Below, piece by piece: positions 20,001-31,529 of a stretch of DNA of 64,000 bases. The position numbers and the translations under genes were made by a program. Origin of the DNA: Siphonodentalium dalli (Eukaryota > Mollusca > Scaphopoda > Gadilida > Siphonodentaliidae); assembly GCA_032622095.1 (NCBI GenBank), contig CP136069.1:153501043-153565042 (forward strand), written 5' to 3'. Below the pieces are notes generated by a model. The model saw only the letters and a list, made by a program, of their open reading frames with translations. It had not been told where the DNA came from and did no database searches. Within the stretch, counting starts at the first letter, position 1, and each line of letters opens with the position of its first letter.

Positions 20001-20691
20001 CACGACTTTTCAGGTGTACGATCTTTAACGTGTGTATTCACTGTGGCCCGCGCCATAAAATATAATAACGGCTATGACTCCATTATCTACTTATTTCAGA
20101 ATAAAGTAATCACATTATGTACATATTGCACATTATATAGGTCGATTATGTGCGTATTTGTGCGAGGATATGTTGCTCATATTGGCGCGCCATCCGCGAT
20201 TTCTGAGTCTGACGCTGAATGAGAACAAGCATGATATAATTGATGAATTCACGTGGCGCGCGTTGCGGGCATCGTGTTCAAAGTGTCGAACGCAGGAATA
20301 GGAATTAGATTACCCAATAAACAATTAGTAAGTTAGTTAGTTACACATAATAGCGCTGAATCGGTCATTGTCGCCAAATATTTGGTATTTTGTGAGAGAA
20401 AAACAACAGGATATGGCAAGAAAACAAATGAGGTCCACCCACCCCCATCTTTTTTTGTTTTTGCTACGCGGGATTCATGTCTTTTTCAGGCCGAACGCGG
20501 GATTATATATACCCGCTGTTAACCGCTATTCAGGATTCATACCCCATATTAAATGGATTCGTATAAGGCTGTTACGCGACTTTGATGACGACAATTTTGG
20601 TATTTGATGGCTATATATAATGGGCTTTTTCAGTTCTTTTTTTCCATTTTCGGGGTCTCGCTCTGTTAATCGGGCGCGAGTTTGCCCGTGG
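20001..20691. other. Intergenic; nothing recognised
   Basis: GC content rises slightly and GCGCGC-type words occur near 20190-20270. Frames of 79-85 codons at 19965-20222 and 20368-20607 have no recognised domain. Confidence 0.4.
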
Positions 20692-21030
20692 CAGTAGAGT
20701 AAGGTGTAGCTATCAGTATGTTATACTATTGAGAAAATTTAAGAAAATAGATGGTATTGAAGTGTGAAATGTATGTCCCTCATCACATATTTTGTTAACT
20801 TGTATTCAGTATTCATCCCCCTCTGTTAACTGGTATGCACCCCTCTGTGAACTGATGTGACAGTAGAGTAAGGTGTTGCTATCAGTATGTTATACTATTG
20901 ATAAAATTTAAGAAAATAGATGGTATTGAAGTGTGAAATGTATGCCCCTCATCACATATTTTGTTAACTGGTATTCAATATTCATCCCCTCTGTTAACTG
21001 GTATTCACCCCTCTGTTAACTGATGTTCAG
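20692..21030 (+). repeat. 169-bp tandem duplication
   Basis: CAGTAGAGTAAGGTGT starts at 20692 and 20861. Both units contain ATGGTATTGAAGTGTGAAAT and several GTTAACTGGTATTCA-like subrepeats near the end. Few substitutions separate them, so the duplication is recent. Confidence 0.9.
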
Positions 21031-22035
21031 CATTCACCGCCCAGGTATATATGCAATTCTAACAGACAACTTGTAAATATATGCAAATAGTTGTAAATTA
21101 TTTGTGAACTACGGTATTATGTTGTGTTGATTTATACTGCTCATGCATAATGGGACCATCCATCATCATCAGTACAAACAGACGGGCGATCTACATACAT
21201 AACGAACTGAATATCGCCAGTGATGAATGTCACGGGGTGCTCGAACCTTTGATAGCAGTGCTAATTAATAGTAAGGGTTAATTGGGGTTTGTTTGATTCT
21301 TGATCATTCTTGCGGAATCTGCTTATTTATCGGGCGCACTGGTATAAATAACATGCTTCTGAGCGACGTCCTGCTTCTGTGAAAACGAGTGTTCACATTG
21401 CGTAAGCCTGTACTAGAGGATTTACTTATTTTCGATGTATTGCTGAGCAGGTCTCACGCTGCCATATGGCAAATTGACCAATTGCCAATGTTTTTTTCGA
21501 AATTGGTCAAACAATAATTAATTTGGCCAAAGCCTTTTTTTTACCCAAAATATCAGAAATCTAATTCAAAAATCCAAATCGATTTTGATCATCTGCAAAC
21601 TAATTTACAGTGCTTTGACATTGAATAGGTCTGGGGTCTGTTAATTGATTAGATGATACAGCTTAATGGGTAACAAAAGTCACTCAGGGCAGTGCACTAT
21701 CAAGCAATGGGCCACCAGGATTAACAATAATTACTCCATAGTCTGTCATAAGGCTAAATGGTAGATGTGGGTAGTGGTATGTTGTCAAATAGCAATGGTG
21801 GGATTAAAGAATTCTGGACACAGTATTTTAAGGGATGGACCTTGAGGTATGTGAACTTTTACATTTAGACTTTATTCTAGAAATATGACTGATTCATAAT
21901 GTAATTCCCCTTGTATCACTTGTATATTTTTGTGTGGCGTCACCTCGCCTCATTCGAAATAAAAGAATATGTGTTATTAGCTGCTACATAACATAAATAC
22001 TAGATAATGTAGAATTGAGTGATTCACAATGATTG
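21031..22035. other. Intergenic; nothing recognised
   Basis: AT-rich with no domain-bearing frame. No RNA gene recognised. Confidence 0.45.
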
Positions 22036-22995
22036 ATTGAGGGTTTAACGTCGTTTTAGCCGCTAGGTCATATCACGACCAAGAACTGAATCATGTATAA
22101 AAATAATATCGTACAGAAGCAACTATGCAGATAAATCAGACAGTGGGTTAGATTAAAACAATGCAATGATGAACTATGTACAAATACATGACCCAAGAGG
22201 AATGTTTCCACTTGGAGTCAGGCATATAAATTCAAGAACTGACTAATGTGCAATCACACTATAAAACGTATAAAAGTAATACAAGAATAGATAATAAATC
22301 AATGCGTCAAGCTGATGGTCGGGTGGGTGAGACAGAATGTAATTCTTCACCCAACCAACAACCTCGATCCACAAATACTGTTTCTTGTCTTTGAGAGTGA
22401 ACATTTTCTCGTCAATCATGTGGTCAAATTTTGAAAGCAACAGGCGATTTTTTCTTTTGGAACAATAGAATCAACTTACATAGATTGTTTCGGAGGAAAT
22501 TCGCTTCAGGTTCTTCAACATGAATAATATCAGTCGCCTCAACTTGTGTTGCTTGTGATATACTCACGAGTTTGGTTTGACTCTGTGTCTGAGCGCTGGC
22601 ATCAACACACTTTTTTGTAGACACGATTGCTGAGCATGTGACATGTGGATAGTCGAGAACCAACATATCCTTCTCAGCCTTATATCGTTGAATCTTCGTT
22701 TCACAGCCCAAAATGGGACATGACGATCAAATGCAGCATGTGAACCTTGACAGTTTGAACATTTGTTAAGATTCGTACAATCCTTATGACCATGACCAGA
22801 AACAGAACAGAACATGGTTTCTTTACTTTTACAATGTTCCTGGCCATGGCCCTACCCCTGACATTTAAAACATTGCAATTGGTTTGGAACAAATGTGTTT
22901 AAATACATCTTCATATACGCAACCTTCAATGTCAGTGGATGTTCGCACCGGTTGAAGGTCAGAAGATAACTATTCAGGGGAACGTTTAGTCAATC
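22036..22995 (-). pseudogene. LINE ORF1 fragment fused to a LINE 3' end
   Basis: On the minus strand from about 22980, LNSYLLTFNRCEHPLTLKV and FVPNQLQCFKCQG lead into zinc-knuckle repeats (HGQEHC; HGHKDC; KCSNCQGSH). An in-frame TAG sits inside the first knuckle and a frameshift near 22715 moves to CETKIQRYKAEKDMLVLDYP. A stop-rich 3' region ends with a GACGTTAAACCCTCAATCA tail near 22040. Such triple-knuckle ORF1 proteins bind RNA in Jockey/Nimb-like LINEs. The element has no RT, so it is an internally deleted copy. The same ORF1 family occurs at 31530. Confidence 0.82.
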
Positions 22996-23699
22996 AACAT
23001 TCTTTGTAAATCTACATCTCCACAGTGAGACAGACGTGAACAGTACCAGATTGAAACATTTAACAGTCATCAAGACGAAATGCAAATAGACATGACACGA
23101 ACGAAACAACATACATGAAAAACAGAAGACACAACTAGACACCAGAATATTATAGAACAGTTGGCAGAAATCTGAAACACTGCGGATAGGCGTGTCTAGC
23201 CGATTGATTGAGCCGGGTCAACCACCCGCCTTGAAGAGATGTATGACCAAAGAAGACCATGAGCTAAGCCTTATCAGCAGGTCGATGTCTCGCGTGATAC
23301 GATCGCCCTAGTACCTCCATGAATTATAAACCGAACCTCACGGGATGCACACACTGCAAGCAGGGTGCCACATTAGGGGAATCTTACCCGTCGCAGTGGG
23401 GCGGTAGGCCTGTTCTACAACGGATCATACACGGGGGCCATACAAGGGGTCAGTTAAATCCGTCACTGACTGGAACCAACCCATATAAAAAGCACCATAG
23501 TAAAAGTGCCACGTTTTGAAGTAACTGACGACTTTTGAAGTAAAGAATTTTCAAAGAGCGCTTTTTCCTCGATGAAATATATATTGACTAAATAACTGAT
23601 GTATTCAGAAATGAAAAAAATAATACAACAAGTTGAAGAGCGTTTTTTAAAGACCGTTCTCCATAAGAAGTTATTTCTACAGTATGCTCTCTGATTAAC
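22996..23699. other. Intergenic; possible LINE 5' region
   Basis: The sequence just 5' (minus sense) of the ORF1 fragment may include its 5' untranslated region but has no motif I can name. GAAGAGCGTTTTTTAAAG near 23636 contains the AGAGCGTT word seen in family D. No gene. Confidence 0.35.
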
Positions 23700-24029
23700 A
23701 TGGGTTTACCCACATATGTCCTGTTTCACCAGCATTTTACAAGAGTAAATTGGGGGAAACCATGCCTTTACTTGCATGGAATTTACATGGGTGTATATGG
23801 TTTTTACCAGAGTTTATCATTGTTAACCTGGCTTTAGCATGATTTACTTGGAATTTACAAGGGTATGTCCTTTACATGTTTTTAACAGAGTATATCATTG
23901 TTAACCTGGCTTTATCATGACTTACTTGGAACTTACAAGAATGTGTCTATTGTACATGACTTTTACCAGAGTATATCATTGTAAACCTAACTTTACCGCG
24001 CCTTTACTTGTAATTTTACTATTTCATTC
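23700..24029 (+). repeat. 78-80 bp tandem array, left part
   Basis: The unit has TATCATTGTTAACCTGGCTT, TTACTTGGAATTTACAAG and a TTTTACCAGAG block. TATCATTG starts at 23815, 23893 and 23973, giving periods of 78 and 80 bp. Units are diverged. The array is cut at 24030 by a MITE and resumes at 24614. Confidence 0.85.
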
Positions 24030-24613
24030 TTAAAGGGGTACTGTACGCCATTTTCATTAAATTTCCGGTGACAACAACGATCTAATATCGATAATATATA
24101 GAAACATAAGTAATTTGAGTCGAAGATGTATTCTGTAAACGCTCAGGTTAATAGGCTATCTTAAAATTTAATAATTTAAAAGTTAATAATTTGATATAAA
24201 TTGAATTTATGACTGGAGCCATAAAATGGCGTCAATTGAATTACGAATTTGCGTAATCAAATAAAGTAAATGAGGGATACTGGCTTGTTAAACCGATCGC
24301 ACACACGATCGCTTAAAATATTATGATGATACGGGGAGAACACTCAAGCCACTCACTGACTAGCGACGATACAATAACTTAAATGATTATATGGGACTAG
24401 TATGCCTATAATATAACTTTTATTTGATTCATTTGGTTGAAAACTGTACAAAAATTACTCGACAGCGACAATTTGTATTTTTGCATTCCGGTAAATTTGT
24501 CATCCGTAACACTACTTCGTACTCAACAGACTTTCAAATAATGAAAAAAGTGTTACCTTATTCTCAGACTCGGAGACTATAGAAACAACATTTGGCGTAC
24601 AGTACCCCTTTAA
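24030..24613. mobile_element. 584-bp TTAA-flanked MITE inside the 78-80 bp array
   Basis: TTAA at 24030-24033 and 24610-24613. Ends TTAAAGGGGTACTGTACGCC and GGCGTACAGTACCCCTTTAA are perfect inverted repeats of about 21 bp. The interior is AT-rich and non-coding. The flanking array has the same sense and unit type on both sides. The TIR does not match families A, C or D beyond TTAAAG, so I count it as another TTAA family. Confidence 0.92.
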
Positions 24614-24835
24614 ATGATATTTTACATGACTTTTGCCGGAGTATATCATTGTACACCCGACTTTACCAGAGTAGTGCCTGGTAAACCATGGTTTATCGGG
24701 ATTTTACCAGAGTGTTGTTATTGTAAACCTGACATTACCACATTCTAAAAATATTTTTTTGTTATTCTGGTAAAAGAACAGAAAAGGACGAGCCTGGTTT
24801 GTCGGAATTTTACCAGTTTTTTTTATAAGGGAACG
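24614..24835 (+). repeat. 78-80 bp tandem array, right part
   Basis: Resumes with TTTTGCCGGAGTATATCATT, TTTACCAGAGTAGTGCC and TTATCGGGATTTTACCAGAG. These are further diverged units of the array interrupted at 24030. Confidence 0.75.
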
Positions 24836-25790
24836 TAGAGTCCCCTATTATTTAACAAAGACAAATATTCCCTGTGTTGTTTGGTCAAAGTTAAAAGTTC
24901 CCAATCAGATCATCAAAATGTTCCCAGGTTTTGTACGGGTGGAATATGATCTCTAGGGAAATGGTCGGGTATATATGACGTGTGTATTCTCATGCACATG
25001 CCGCATTGTGCGGAGTTACGTACACATGCGAGAACTCCAAAAACGTTGATTGGATATCCGATCGAAGCGTTGATTGTGGTGAGATCCAGCTTTCCTGGCA
25101 CCAGTCATAATTAATACTACTGGTGTACAAAAATTCTCACCAGATCCTGAATACGCTATAATAAACTGAACCATGCAGACTTGACAAATTCAGCCAAGGA
25201 TTGTAAACGGGGATGTCGTTGTACAAATCCACACTAAGACACTTCGTATCATACGTATAACATGTGCCTTATATAGCGAGTTATCTTAGCGATTTGAAAG
25301 ATAATATTGACATAAAACATTTTTTTTTATGTCGACGAACGATTACAGTTAATCGATGCAAATGTTACATACTTTTCTATGTGACGAATGTTGTACAGTC
25401 GAGTGCATCGAAAAACATCGATTATCTTAACTAAAGGTCATTCTACGTGATCCAACCGACTTCTTTCAACTAGGCTAATGTTCCCCCATACTGGATTACA
25501 CTCCAATTGTGCAGCATGATTCTAAAGGGGCTTTTCATCGCCAAGTACTCCAATGGTATTAACCCTTCCTATACAGTTATCTCATTCAGCTATATCAGTA
25601 TATATTATTCATTTGGAGGAGGGGTGTTCAGGAGATAATTAAATAATTATGACCGTTTTTTTAACTTATTATCTTAAAACAGTTCTTATTAGTAAATAAA
25701 GGGTTTAATTAATAATTTATACTTATTTCCAGTAGGTTGACCGCAAGATTCATTCTACTGGCAGTCAAATTACTGGAGCTTCCTGACATT
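24836..25790. other. Intergenic; diverged dispersed repeat at its left
   Basis: 24835-24960 (TATTCCCTGTGTTGTTT, CCCAGGTTTTGTACGGGTGG) resembles 26660-26730 (TATTCCCTGCGTTATTT, CACAGGTTTTGTACTGGTGC), suggesting a shared old repeat. The rest shows no gene. A 62-codon minus frame at 24913-25101 is unsupported. Confidence 0.4.
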
Positions 25791-25794
25791 TTGT

Positions 25795-25975
25795 GAGAGC
25801 CTCGCATATGTAAGAGAATACATTGGCATAACAATATTTACCTTGACCTTACAAGCCAATGCATTATCTTATATTGTGCATTGGCATACCAATATTTACC
25901 ATGACATTATAAGCCAGTGCATTCTCTTATATATGCGAAGCTCCCTGTGGGAGACTCGCATATATAAAAGGTTAA
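25795..25975. repeat. Degenerate relatives of the 69-bp palindrome
   Basis: CTCGCATATGTAAGAGAATA at 25801, CCAATGCATTATCTTAT at 25856 and GTGCATTCTCTTATATATGC at 25916 derive from the palindrome module. The last has a changed centre (AAGCTCCCTGTGGGAGACT) that remains self-complementary. Spacers TTACCTTGACCTTACAAGCC and TTACCATGACATTATAAGCC are duplicated ~60 bp apart. Confidence 0.75.
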
Positions 25976-26780
25976 TCAAAACTTGATGCTAGACATTGGA
26001 AAAGGTTAAAGCATTGACAAATAATCTGAAAATCATATTTAGATTAAAATAGTTTAACATGGTAAATGTTTAGCGATGTTTGTTGACAAATCACCGTAAC
26101 AGTTTTGTTTGCATAACAATGGTTTCAACAAGCGAAAGTTCGTTGTTGGAGAACTATCAAAGAAGAAAGTTTATCCATTTTCTTCTTAGTTGTGATATTT
26201 TTGTTTGCACATTAACCCTTATCGTCTTTTCAGTTGCATTATAACGACACTGTCAGTTTTATTTGTGGAAGAGAATGTGAATTTTTCATGGGAATATTTC
26301 CACTGCACGTAGAAACAGTCGATCACCGGTGATCCACTGAAAGATTGTTTAGATACACGAATCAGTATTCCACCCTCTGCGTGGATCGAAAATATGAGCT
26401 CAGGCGCCAATATAGGGAGACTGGAATCACGTTCGCTTCTGCGTGGTTTATGGGGGGGGGGGGGCAACAAGCTGGTACTTAACCGACTGAGTAACTATAG
26501 TCCAACATGCTCACTGGTATCAGTTCAGTCAGATAACACATCGTACGAACCTACAAATGGCTTATGCCGTTGAATCGTCACTTAAATCGTGAAATTTCGA
26601 GTTGAGACCTTCACCTGCAGTGAAGTACATTACTAAGGAACAAATAATAACTTAGAAATATATTCCCTGCGTTATTTTTTCAATTCTATAAGGTTCCCTG
26701 TCAAGAGTTCACAGGTTTTGTACTGGTGCAATACGTGCGTTAGCATTATAAAGAAGAAATATGTCGGTTATATAGAGGAT
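25976..26780. other. Intergenic; nothing recognised
   Basis: A poly-G run lies at 26453-26463. The 83-codon minus frame at 26219-26470 shows no domain. Confidence 0.4.
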
Positions 26781-26915
26781 CTACAACGAGTTCCCAGTTT
26801 ATAGCGGAATTTACAAAACGAGTCCAGTACATTAGGTCTGGACCGAGCCTTTGGCGAGGTCCAGACCGAATTTACTGGACGAGTAAATTCCGCTATAAAT
26901 TGGGACGAATTGTAG
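26781..26915. repeat. Foldback with CGAGCCTTTGGCGAG loop
   Basis: Arms CTACAACGAGTTCCCAGTTT...GCGGAATTTAC and their mirror (GTAAATTCCGCTATAAATTG...TTGTAG) pair around GGTCTGGACCGAGCC and GGCGAGGTCCAGACC. The left arm carries a small extra segment. Followed by ATTCTATTTATTAGATGA. The apical loop and this flank recur in the foldback at 36082. Confidence 0.8.
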
Positions 26916-27601
26916 ATTCTATTTATTAGATGATCCAAACCCTCGACAAAACATACTTAAATCAACAAATGGAACGCGAAACTAACATCGGCTTCAATAA
27001 GGCATGCGGTGACGTTTCACGTAACTATGCGTTGTTTGCCCGCGTAAATAAATAGTCCCTGATAAATAAAGATTCTTTGGTGTATTTAATTCATTATAGA
27101 TTGTTGGAAAAATATTGGAAGCCATAGTATTTTGAGACGTTGCGTAAGGAATGTAAACAAACTACAAACCGGAAGGCAAAGGTCACCTGGCATTATTTCC
27201 TGTTATTAAACGAACGTTTAATATCACAGTTTATAGAATGGGTTTATTGAATGGAATAAGGTTATGATCATGAATAATAAATAGGTAAAGATAATGATGA
27301 GGTATCTCTTCAATGGGTTTTCTGTATTGGTGCAAAGATGTAGAATAATATGTTCAATCACAAAGAAGTTCAATGGATTTCTTTTCACTTCTTTTCATTA
27401 ATTTGTTGCAATAAATTATCTGTTAAATACATATAAATGAGACTAAATGAGACATGAGTGGATCTTTTGATTCTATTTTATGGAAATAGTAATAATGAGT
27501 TTCATATAATTGTGGGTTGTTGTTGGTGTTGTTGTTATTGTTGTTGCTGATGGTGATGAAACTATTTGATGGGAAGAGATAGATCATTAGTAATTATAAT
27601 G
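26916..27601. other. Intergenic; nothing recognised
   Basis: GTT-rich simple sequence near 27510-27550. No domain-bearing frame. Confidence 0.4.
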
Positions 27602-28129
27602 ATAAAAGATATGGGCGGCGTTGGCGGTGGGTATTCTGTTAAAATATTCACCTCCGTCAAAAACCGCCATAAACAAAACTGACAGTAAAATATAAACAGA
27701 CCTTGTTCTTATACCAATCAGAAATATGGCATAAACAGTATGTTATTGTCAAATATGTTCCTTTGTTGTGTAAACAAAAGCAAAAAAACGTTACAGAACC
27801 TGGCTTTTGTTTAGATCCGGATATGGTAAACATAAAGAGTGTTATTTTTTACTGTTTTCCTTATATGGAAATAATAAAGAGCGTTTATATCATTTGTGTG
27901 TGATTAACCAATAGAATTGCGTTGTTTTACGTAAACAGAAGCAAAACTTCGGTAACACGAGCATGCTCTTGTTTACGTACACCATCGTATGTCTGGACGA
28001 CAATATACTATTTACGCGCTGATTATGTTTGGCATATGAACAAAACTTTATATATTTTAATATTCCTTCTGTTGATGGCGATTTGAACAAATATGAATAG
28101 TTCTGCAACGAACGCCAGCCGACCTTTAA
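27602..28129 (+). mobile_element. Family D MITE, copy 2
   Basis: Starts near 27602 (AAAGATATGGGCGGCGTTGG) and ends with CCTTTAA (TTAA at 28126-28129). Inverted end boxes GGGCGGCGTT and AACGAACGCC are visible. It carries AATAAAGAGCGTTTATATCA at 27875 and the degenerate CATAAAGAGTGTTATTT at 27829. The left TTAA is not preserved. The 66- and 72-codon frames over it are chance. Confidence 0.78.
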
Positions 28130-28481
28130 ATAATTTCATAACGTCGTGTATTGTCGCAGGATTGTTATTTTAAGTAGTTCATTCGAAAATTTGCCATATT
28201 CAGTAGATTTTCTGGGGTTTTTTTTAAATTTTAACACAATTAATTACTTCGCATGCTTCTATAGTACTCTCACCGATGTTTAAAGCTGTTGTTTCGTTCA
28301 CATTATAATGTTCTGTTCTATCGGAAGAAGCGTTCACGTTACAGAGCACTTTCTTGAAAAAGTCTACACTTTCATCAGGATGTAAATAATTTGTTTCATC
28401 TCGTTTATTCCTCAGGTCGTTTACTACTCGCCAATATTCGGACGGATGTTCATTTTCCATGTTATCGACTATAGCTTTGCT

Positions 28482-28538
28482 AACTCTTGGAATGTAGTAT
28501 AACTCTTGGAATGTAGTTTAACTCTTGGAATGTAGTTT
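28482..28538 (-). repeat. 19-20 bp tandem triplication inside the LINE linker
   Basis: AACTCTTGGAATGTAGTT occurs three times in a row (28482, 28501, 28520) where the LINE encodes KLHSKS. The expansion shifts the frame between the endonuclease-side and RT-side parts of the linker. Confidence 0.9.
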
Positions 28539-29207
28539 AGATTTTGTTTTTCTTAGTTTCCTTATTATAAGCTTTTTTTGGCTACGAAAAATTCCCCTAA
28601 GACTTGCGTCACATGGATTTTGTTTCACTTCTCGACAGGCGTTTCCCATTTCAATTGTTATACTGCCGGCATCGCTCATCAAACCAATTACGCGTTCTTG
28701 TATGCATTTTGGACTTATTCGTTCGAAAATTAGTCGCTCCAGTGTCAAAATTTCGAACTGCACATTCAGTTCCGTGCCTGCTAAGTTCATAATTGGTCAT
28801 CCTGAATTGTAAGAGACGGTTTGGATATCGTAATCATTGATGGTTTTCAAAGCTTCTGCAGTGCTACCCGAAGTCAATTTAGTGACCACTTCAGGTTTGT
28901 ACATTTGAATCTAAACATATATAATGTGTCCATGCTCCATTTCAACTTAACATACATTGCTTATTGACATGGCCAGAGTAGTCATTTAGTTGTTTGACGC
29001 AAAGATAAATTACATCGGACAGATATCTTTCAAAAACTAGTACGTAATCGACCAAACTTTCATCATGCATTGTAATGATAAGAAGTGTAATTTCCGAGAG
29101 AATAACCTAATGTACGGACGTTCAAAATTCAAACGGAAATTGTTTTACATAACTTTAGGAGCTGGAGGCCAAAATGATTCACCCGCTTGTCTAAACTTGC
29201 CATGTCC

Positions 29208-29582
29208 TTAAAGTGATGTGAAACACTCCGGTATGGTGATCAAACAGAAATGCAGAATAATCTTGTTCAAAGTATTAATTTTTACAAATAGTATATCCAA
29301 ATTGACAACTCATCCCGTCATTCTTATATATGAATTAAATGCAGTGACTCTCGGTGGCGAAATCGTTTTCGTTAGTTTATCGCTGAGAGATGCGTCCCGA
29401 ATCGAGTAGTAAATATTTACAATTGAGCGTAGTTCTGATGATGTTTTCAATGGAGTGGTAAGGTCGATTTGCTTCAAATTTTCGGCGATGTTAGTATAAT
29501 GTTACATTCCTCCAGTTGTCATAGCGCCTGAATTCTAACTTATCAGTTTCACGCACCGAACAAGTACATAATATGTCTTTAA
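29208..29582 (+). mobile_element. Family C MITE, copy 3, inserted in the LINE endonuclease
   Basis: TTAA at 29208-29211 and 29579-29582; ends TTAAAGTGATGTGAAACACT and CATAATATGTCTTTAA. Removing the element and one TTAA rejoins the LINE frame as YILDCVKDMASLDKRVNHFG with no added or lost codon. This is direct evidence of TTAA target duplication for family C. Opposite orientation to copies 1 and 2. Confidence 0.92.
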
Positions 29583-30126
29583 CACAGTCCAATATATAAC
29601 TATCTGGGAGATAAATATATTGATCATCATCTTGTTCGACATATTCCGGTCTTCCACCTGTTCAAGAGTTGAAATCTCCTCCCATTATTATTATCGATTT
29701 TATCACTATATTTTCGTAATTCTGTTTCATCATCTTGAAAAATAAAGTCATGACTTTTACGTTTATTCCAGTAGGTTGACGATTGTAGTGGAATGTAAAT
29801 TGAAGCAAAGACAATACTTCAATTTTGTTGGAAAATAACACCCTCAAATTCGACACATAACGCGACATCCTTAATATGGGTAACATTTTTAACAGATCCT
29901 TCGTATTTTGTCTGATAATATATACATAGAATTAAATTCTCCCTCTGACATTTTCCTGAACACTTCTATACAAATCATGGCAATTGTAGCCAGGTATTTT
30001 AATTTGTTTCGCATTTTTGTGCCATGCCTCAGATATGGTTATGGAATTATAACGTTTAATTAATTTGAGAATACGTGGGCTTCGATTTTGTTTATGAGCC
30101 CTTGAGCATTCCATGTTGTGTAACAA

Positions 30127-30307
30127 ATGGTCACATCAGAAGATTGATTTGAGTTAGTAATTAATATTTGGAAGTTTTAAATTATAAGTATACATGTATA
30201 TATACTGGGGGTCATCGGAGATAATACACGACCAGATAAACATTTACGTTCTCTGTTATATTAAATGTGGCTGGCTAAATACATGCAGTGGCTAAACGGG
30301 TCACCGC
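30127..30307. other. Spacer between LINE and MITE
   Basis: AT-rich; may hold part of the LINE upstream of the endonuclease, but no motif is visible. Confidence 0.3.
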
Positions 30308-30884
30308 TTAAAGATACGGGCGGCGTTGGCGGTGGGTATGCTGTTAAAATATTCACCTCCCCCTCAAAAACCGCCATAAACAGAAATAATAGTAAAATAT
30401 ATACGTTGGTCTTATACCAATCATAAATATGGCATAAACAGTATGTGATTGTCAAATGTTTTTCCTTTGTTATGTAAACAAAAGCAAAACACGTTACAGA
30501 ACTTGGCTTTTGTTCAATCCGGATAAGGTAAACATAAAGCGCGTTATTTGTTACTGTTTTCCTGATATGGAAATAATAAAGAGCGTTTATATCATTTGTG
30601 TGTCATTAACCGGATTAACCAATATAATTGCGTTGTGTTATGTAAACAGAAGTAAACAAAAGCAAAACTTTTGTAACAAAAGCAAAACTTTTGTAACACG
30701 AGCAGGCTCTTGTTTACGTACACCATCGTACGTCTTGTATTGACGACAATATACTATTTACGCGCTGATTATGTTTGGCATATGAAGAAAACTATATATA
30801 TATATATATTAATATTCCTTCTGTTGATGGCGATTTGAACAAATATGAATAGTTCTGCAACGAACGCCGCCCATGCCTATCTTT
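30308..30884 (+). mobile_element. Family D MITE, copy 3
   Basis: Left TTAA at 30308-30311, then AGATACGGGCGGCGTTGG. The right end ACGAACGCCGCCCATGCC then TATCTTTGG mirrors it over GGGCGGCGTT and AAAGATA. It carries CATAAAGCGCGTTATTT at 30534 and AATAAAGAGCGTTTATATCA at 30575. AAGCAAAACTTTTGTAAC is duplicated at about 30660 and 30680. The right TTAA has mutated. Confidence 0.8.
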
Positions 30885-31526
30885 GGTCCATCCGTAACTC
30901 GAATTGTAGTCCGAGGGGGCTTCTGGGCTATTTGTCGATTATTTGCTTGTTCATGTGGCAACTCGAACGAAAAACAACGTATTGATAGTGAAAGTGATGA
31001 CTCGCTAAAACCCCTGTCACACTCAGGCCGGCGCTCTCACTGCGCTGCAAAAGTACCAGCATATGAGTAACACGCAGGAGGAGCGCCGAAAACTGTCGAA
31101 AATTGTCAAACTTTTAAAACAAAGTATGCTCCTATTGCGTTCCTACTTTGTCAAGTCTCACGCTCTTAGTGCGTTCAAGTCGCTGTCATTGTGATGCTAG
31201 TACGTTCACAATAAGTTCGCAAAACGTTCTCTGCGCGGGCGCGGAGAGTATAGATAGCGCCTCCTGCGTTCTCCAGTCATAGTCAGTTTTTATGTTGTGG
31301 GGAAAATACCCAACACTCCGCAATAGATTAGCTGTCCGATTAAACTACTGTCACACTCCGCTGCGATCAGGCCGGCGCTTGCATTGCGCTGAAAAATAAT
31401 CAAAGCGCCAAGCAAAGCGCAGTAAGGTACCCAAGAACGTATTGGTGACGCAGTTGACACTGGCTAGGACGGGAGAGAGTCTCCGTGATCGCCCCAGAGC
31501 CAATGTAGCTGAGGTATTATCCTCAG
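30885..31526. other. GC-richer segment with repeated CCGGCGCT words; possible LINE 5' UTR
   Basis: CAGGCCGGCGCT...GCGCTG occurs at 31023-31046 and 31366-31393, and GCGCC/GCGCT words are dense, unlike the rest of the window. 31440-31526 precedes a LINE ORF1 start and may be its 5' untranslated region. The GC-rich repeats could be an independent MITE. No gene. Confidence 0.4.
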
Positions 31527-31529
31527 TAC

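Larger units (their letters stand above)
28224..30126 (-). pseudogene. CR1/Nimb-like LINE ORF2: endonuclease and linker, decayed
   Basis: Read on the minus strand: SITISEAWHKNAKQIKIPGY (endonuclease catalytic Glu region), a damaged middle, MGGDFNSRTGGRPEYVEQDD (Asp-Asn motif), YLPDSYILDCVKD, then after a nested MITE MASLDKRVNHFGLQLLKLC. Next, VDYVLVFERYL near 29050-29090 fits the end of the APE-type endonuclease. The linker before RT follows (KLIIRKLRKTKSKLHSKS; HPSEYWRVVNDLRNK). The RT itself is absent; the copy stops near 28224 beside a family D MITE. Many stops and shifts, so inactive. Confidence 0.82.
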
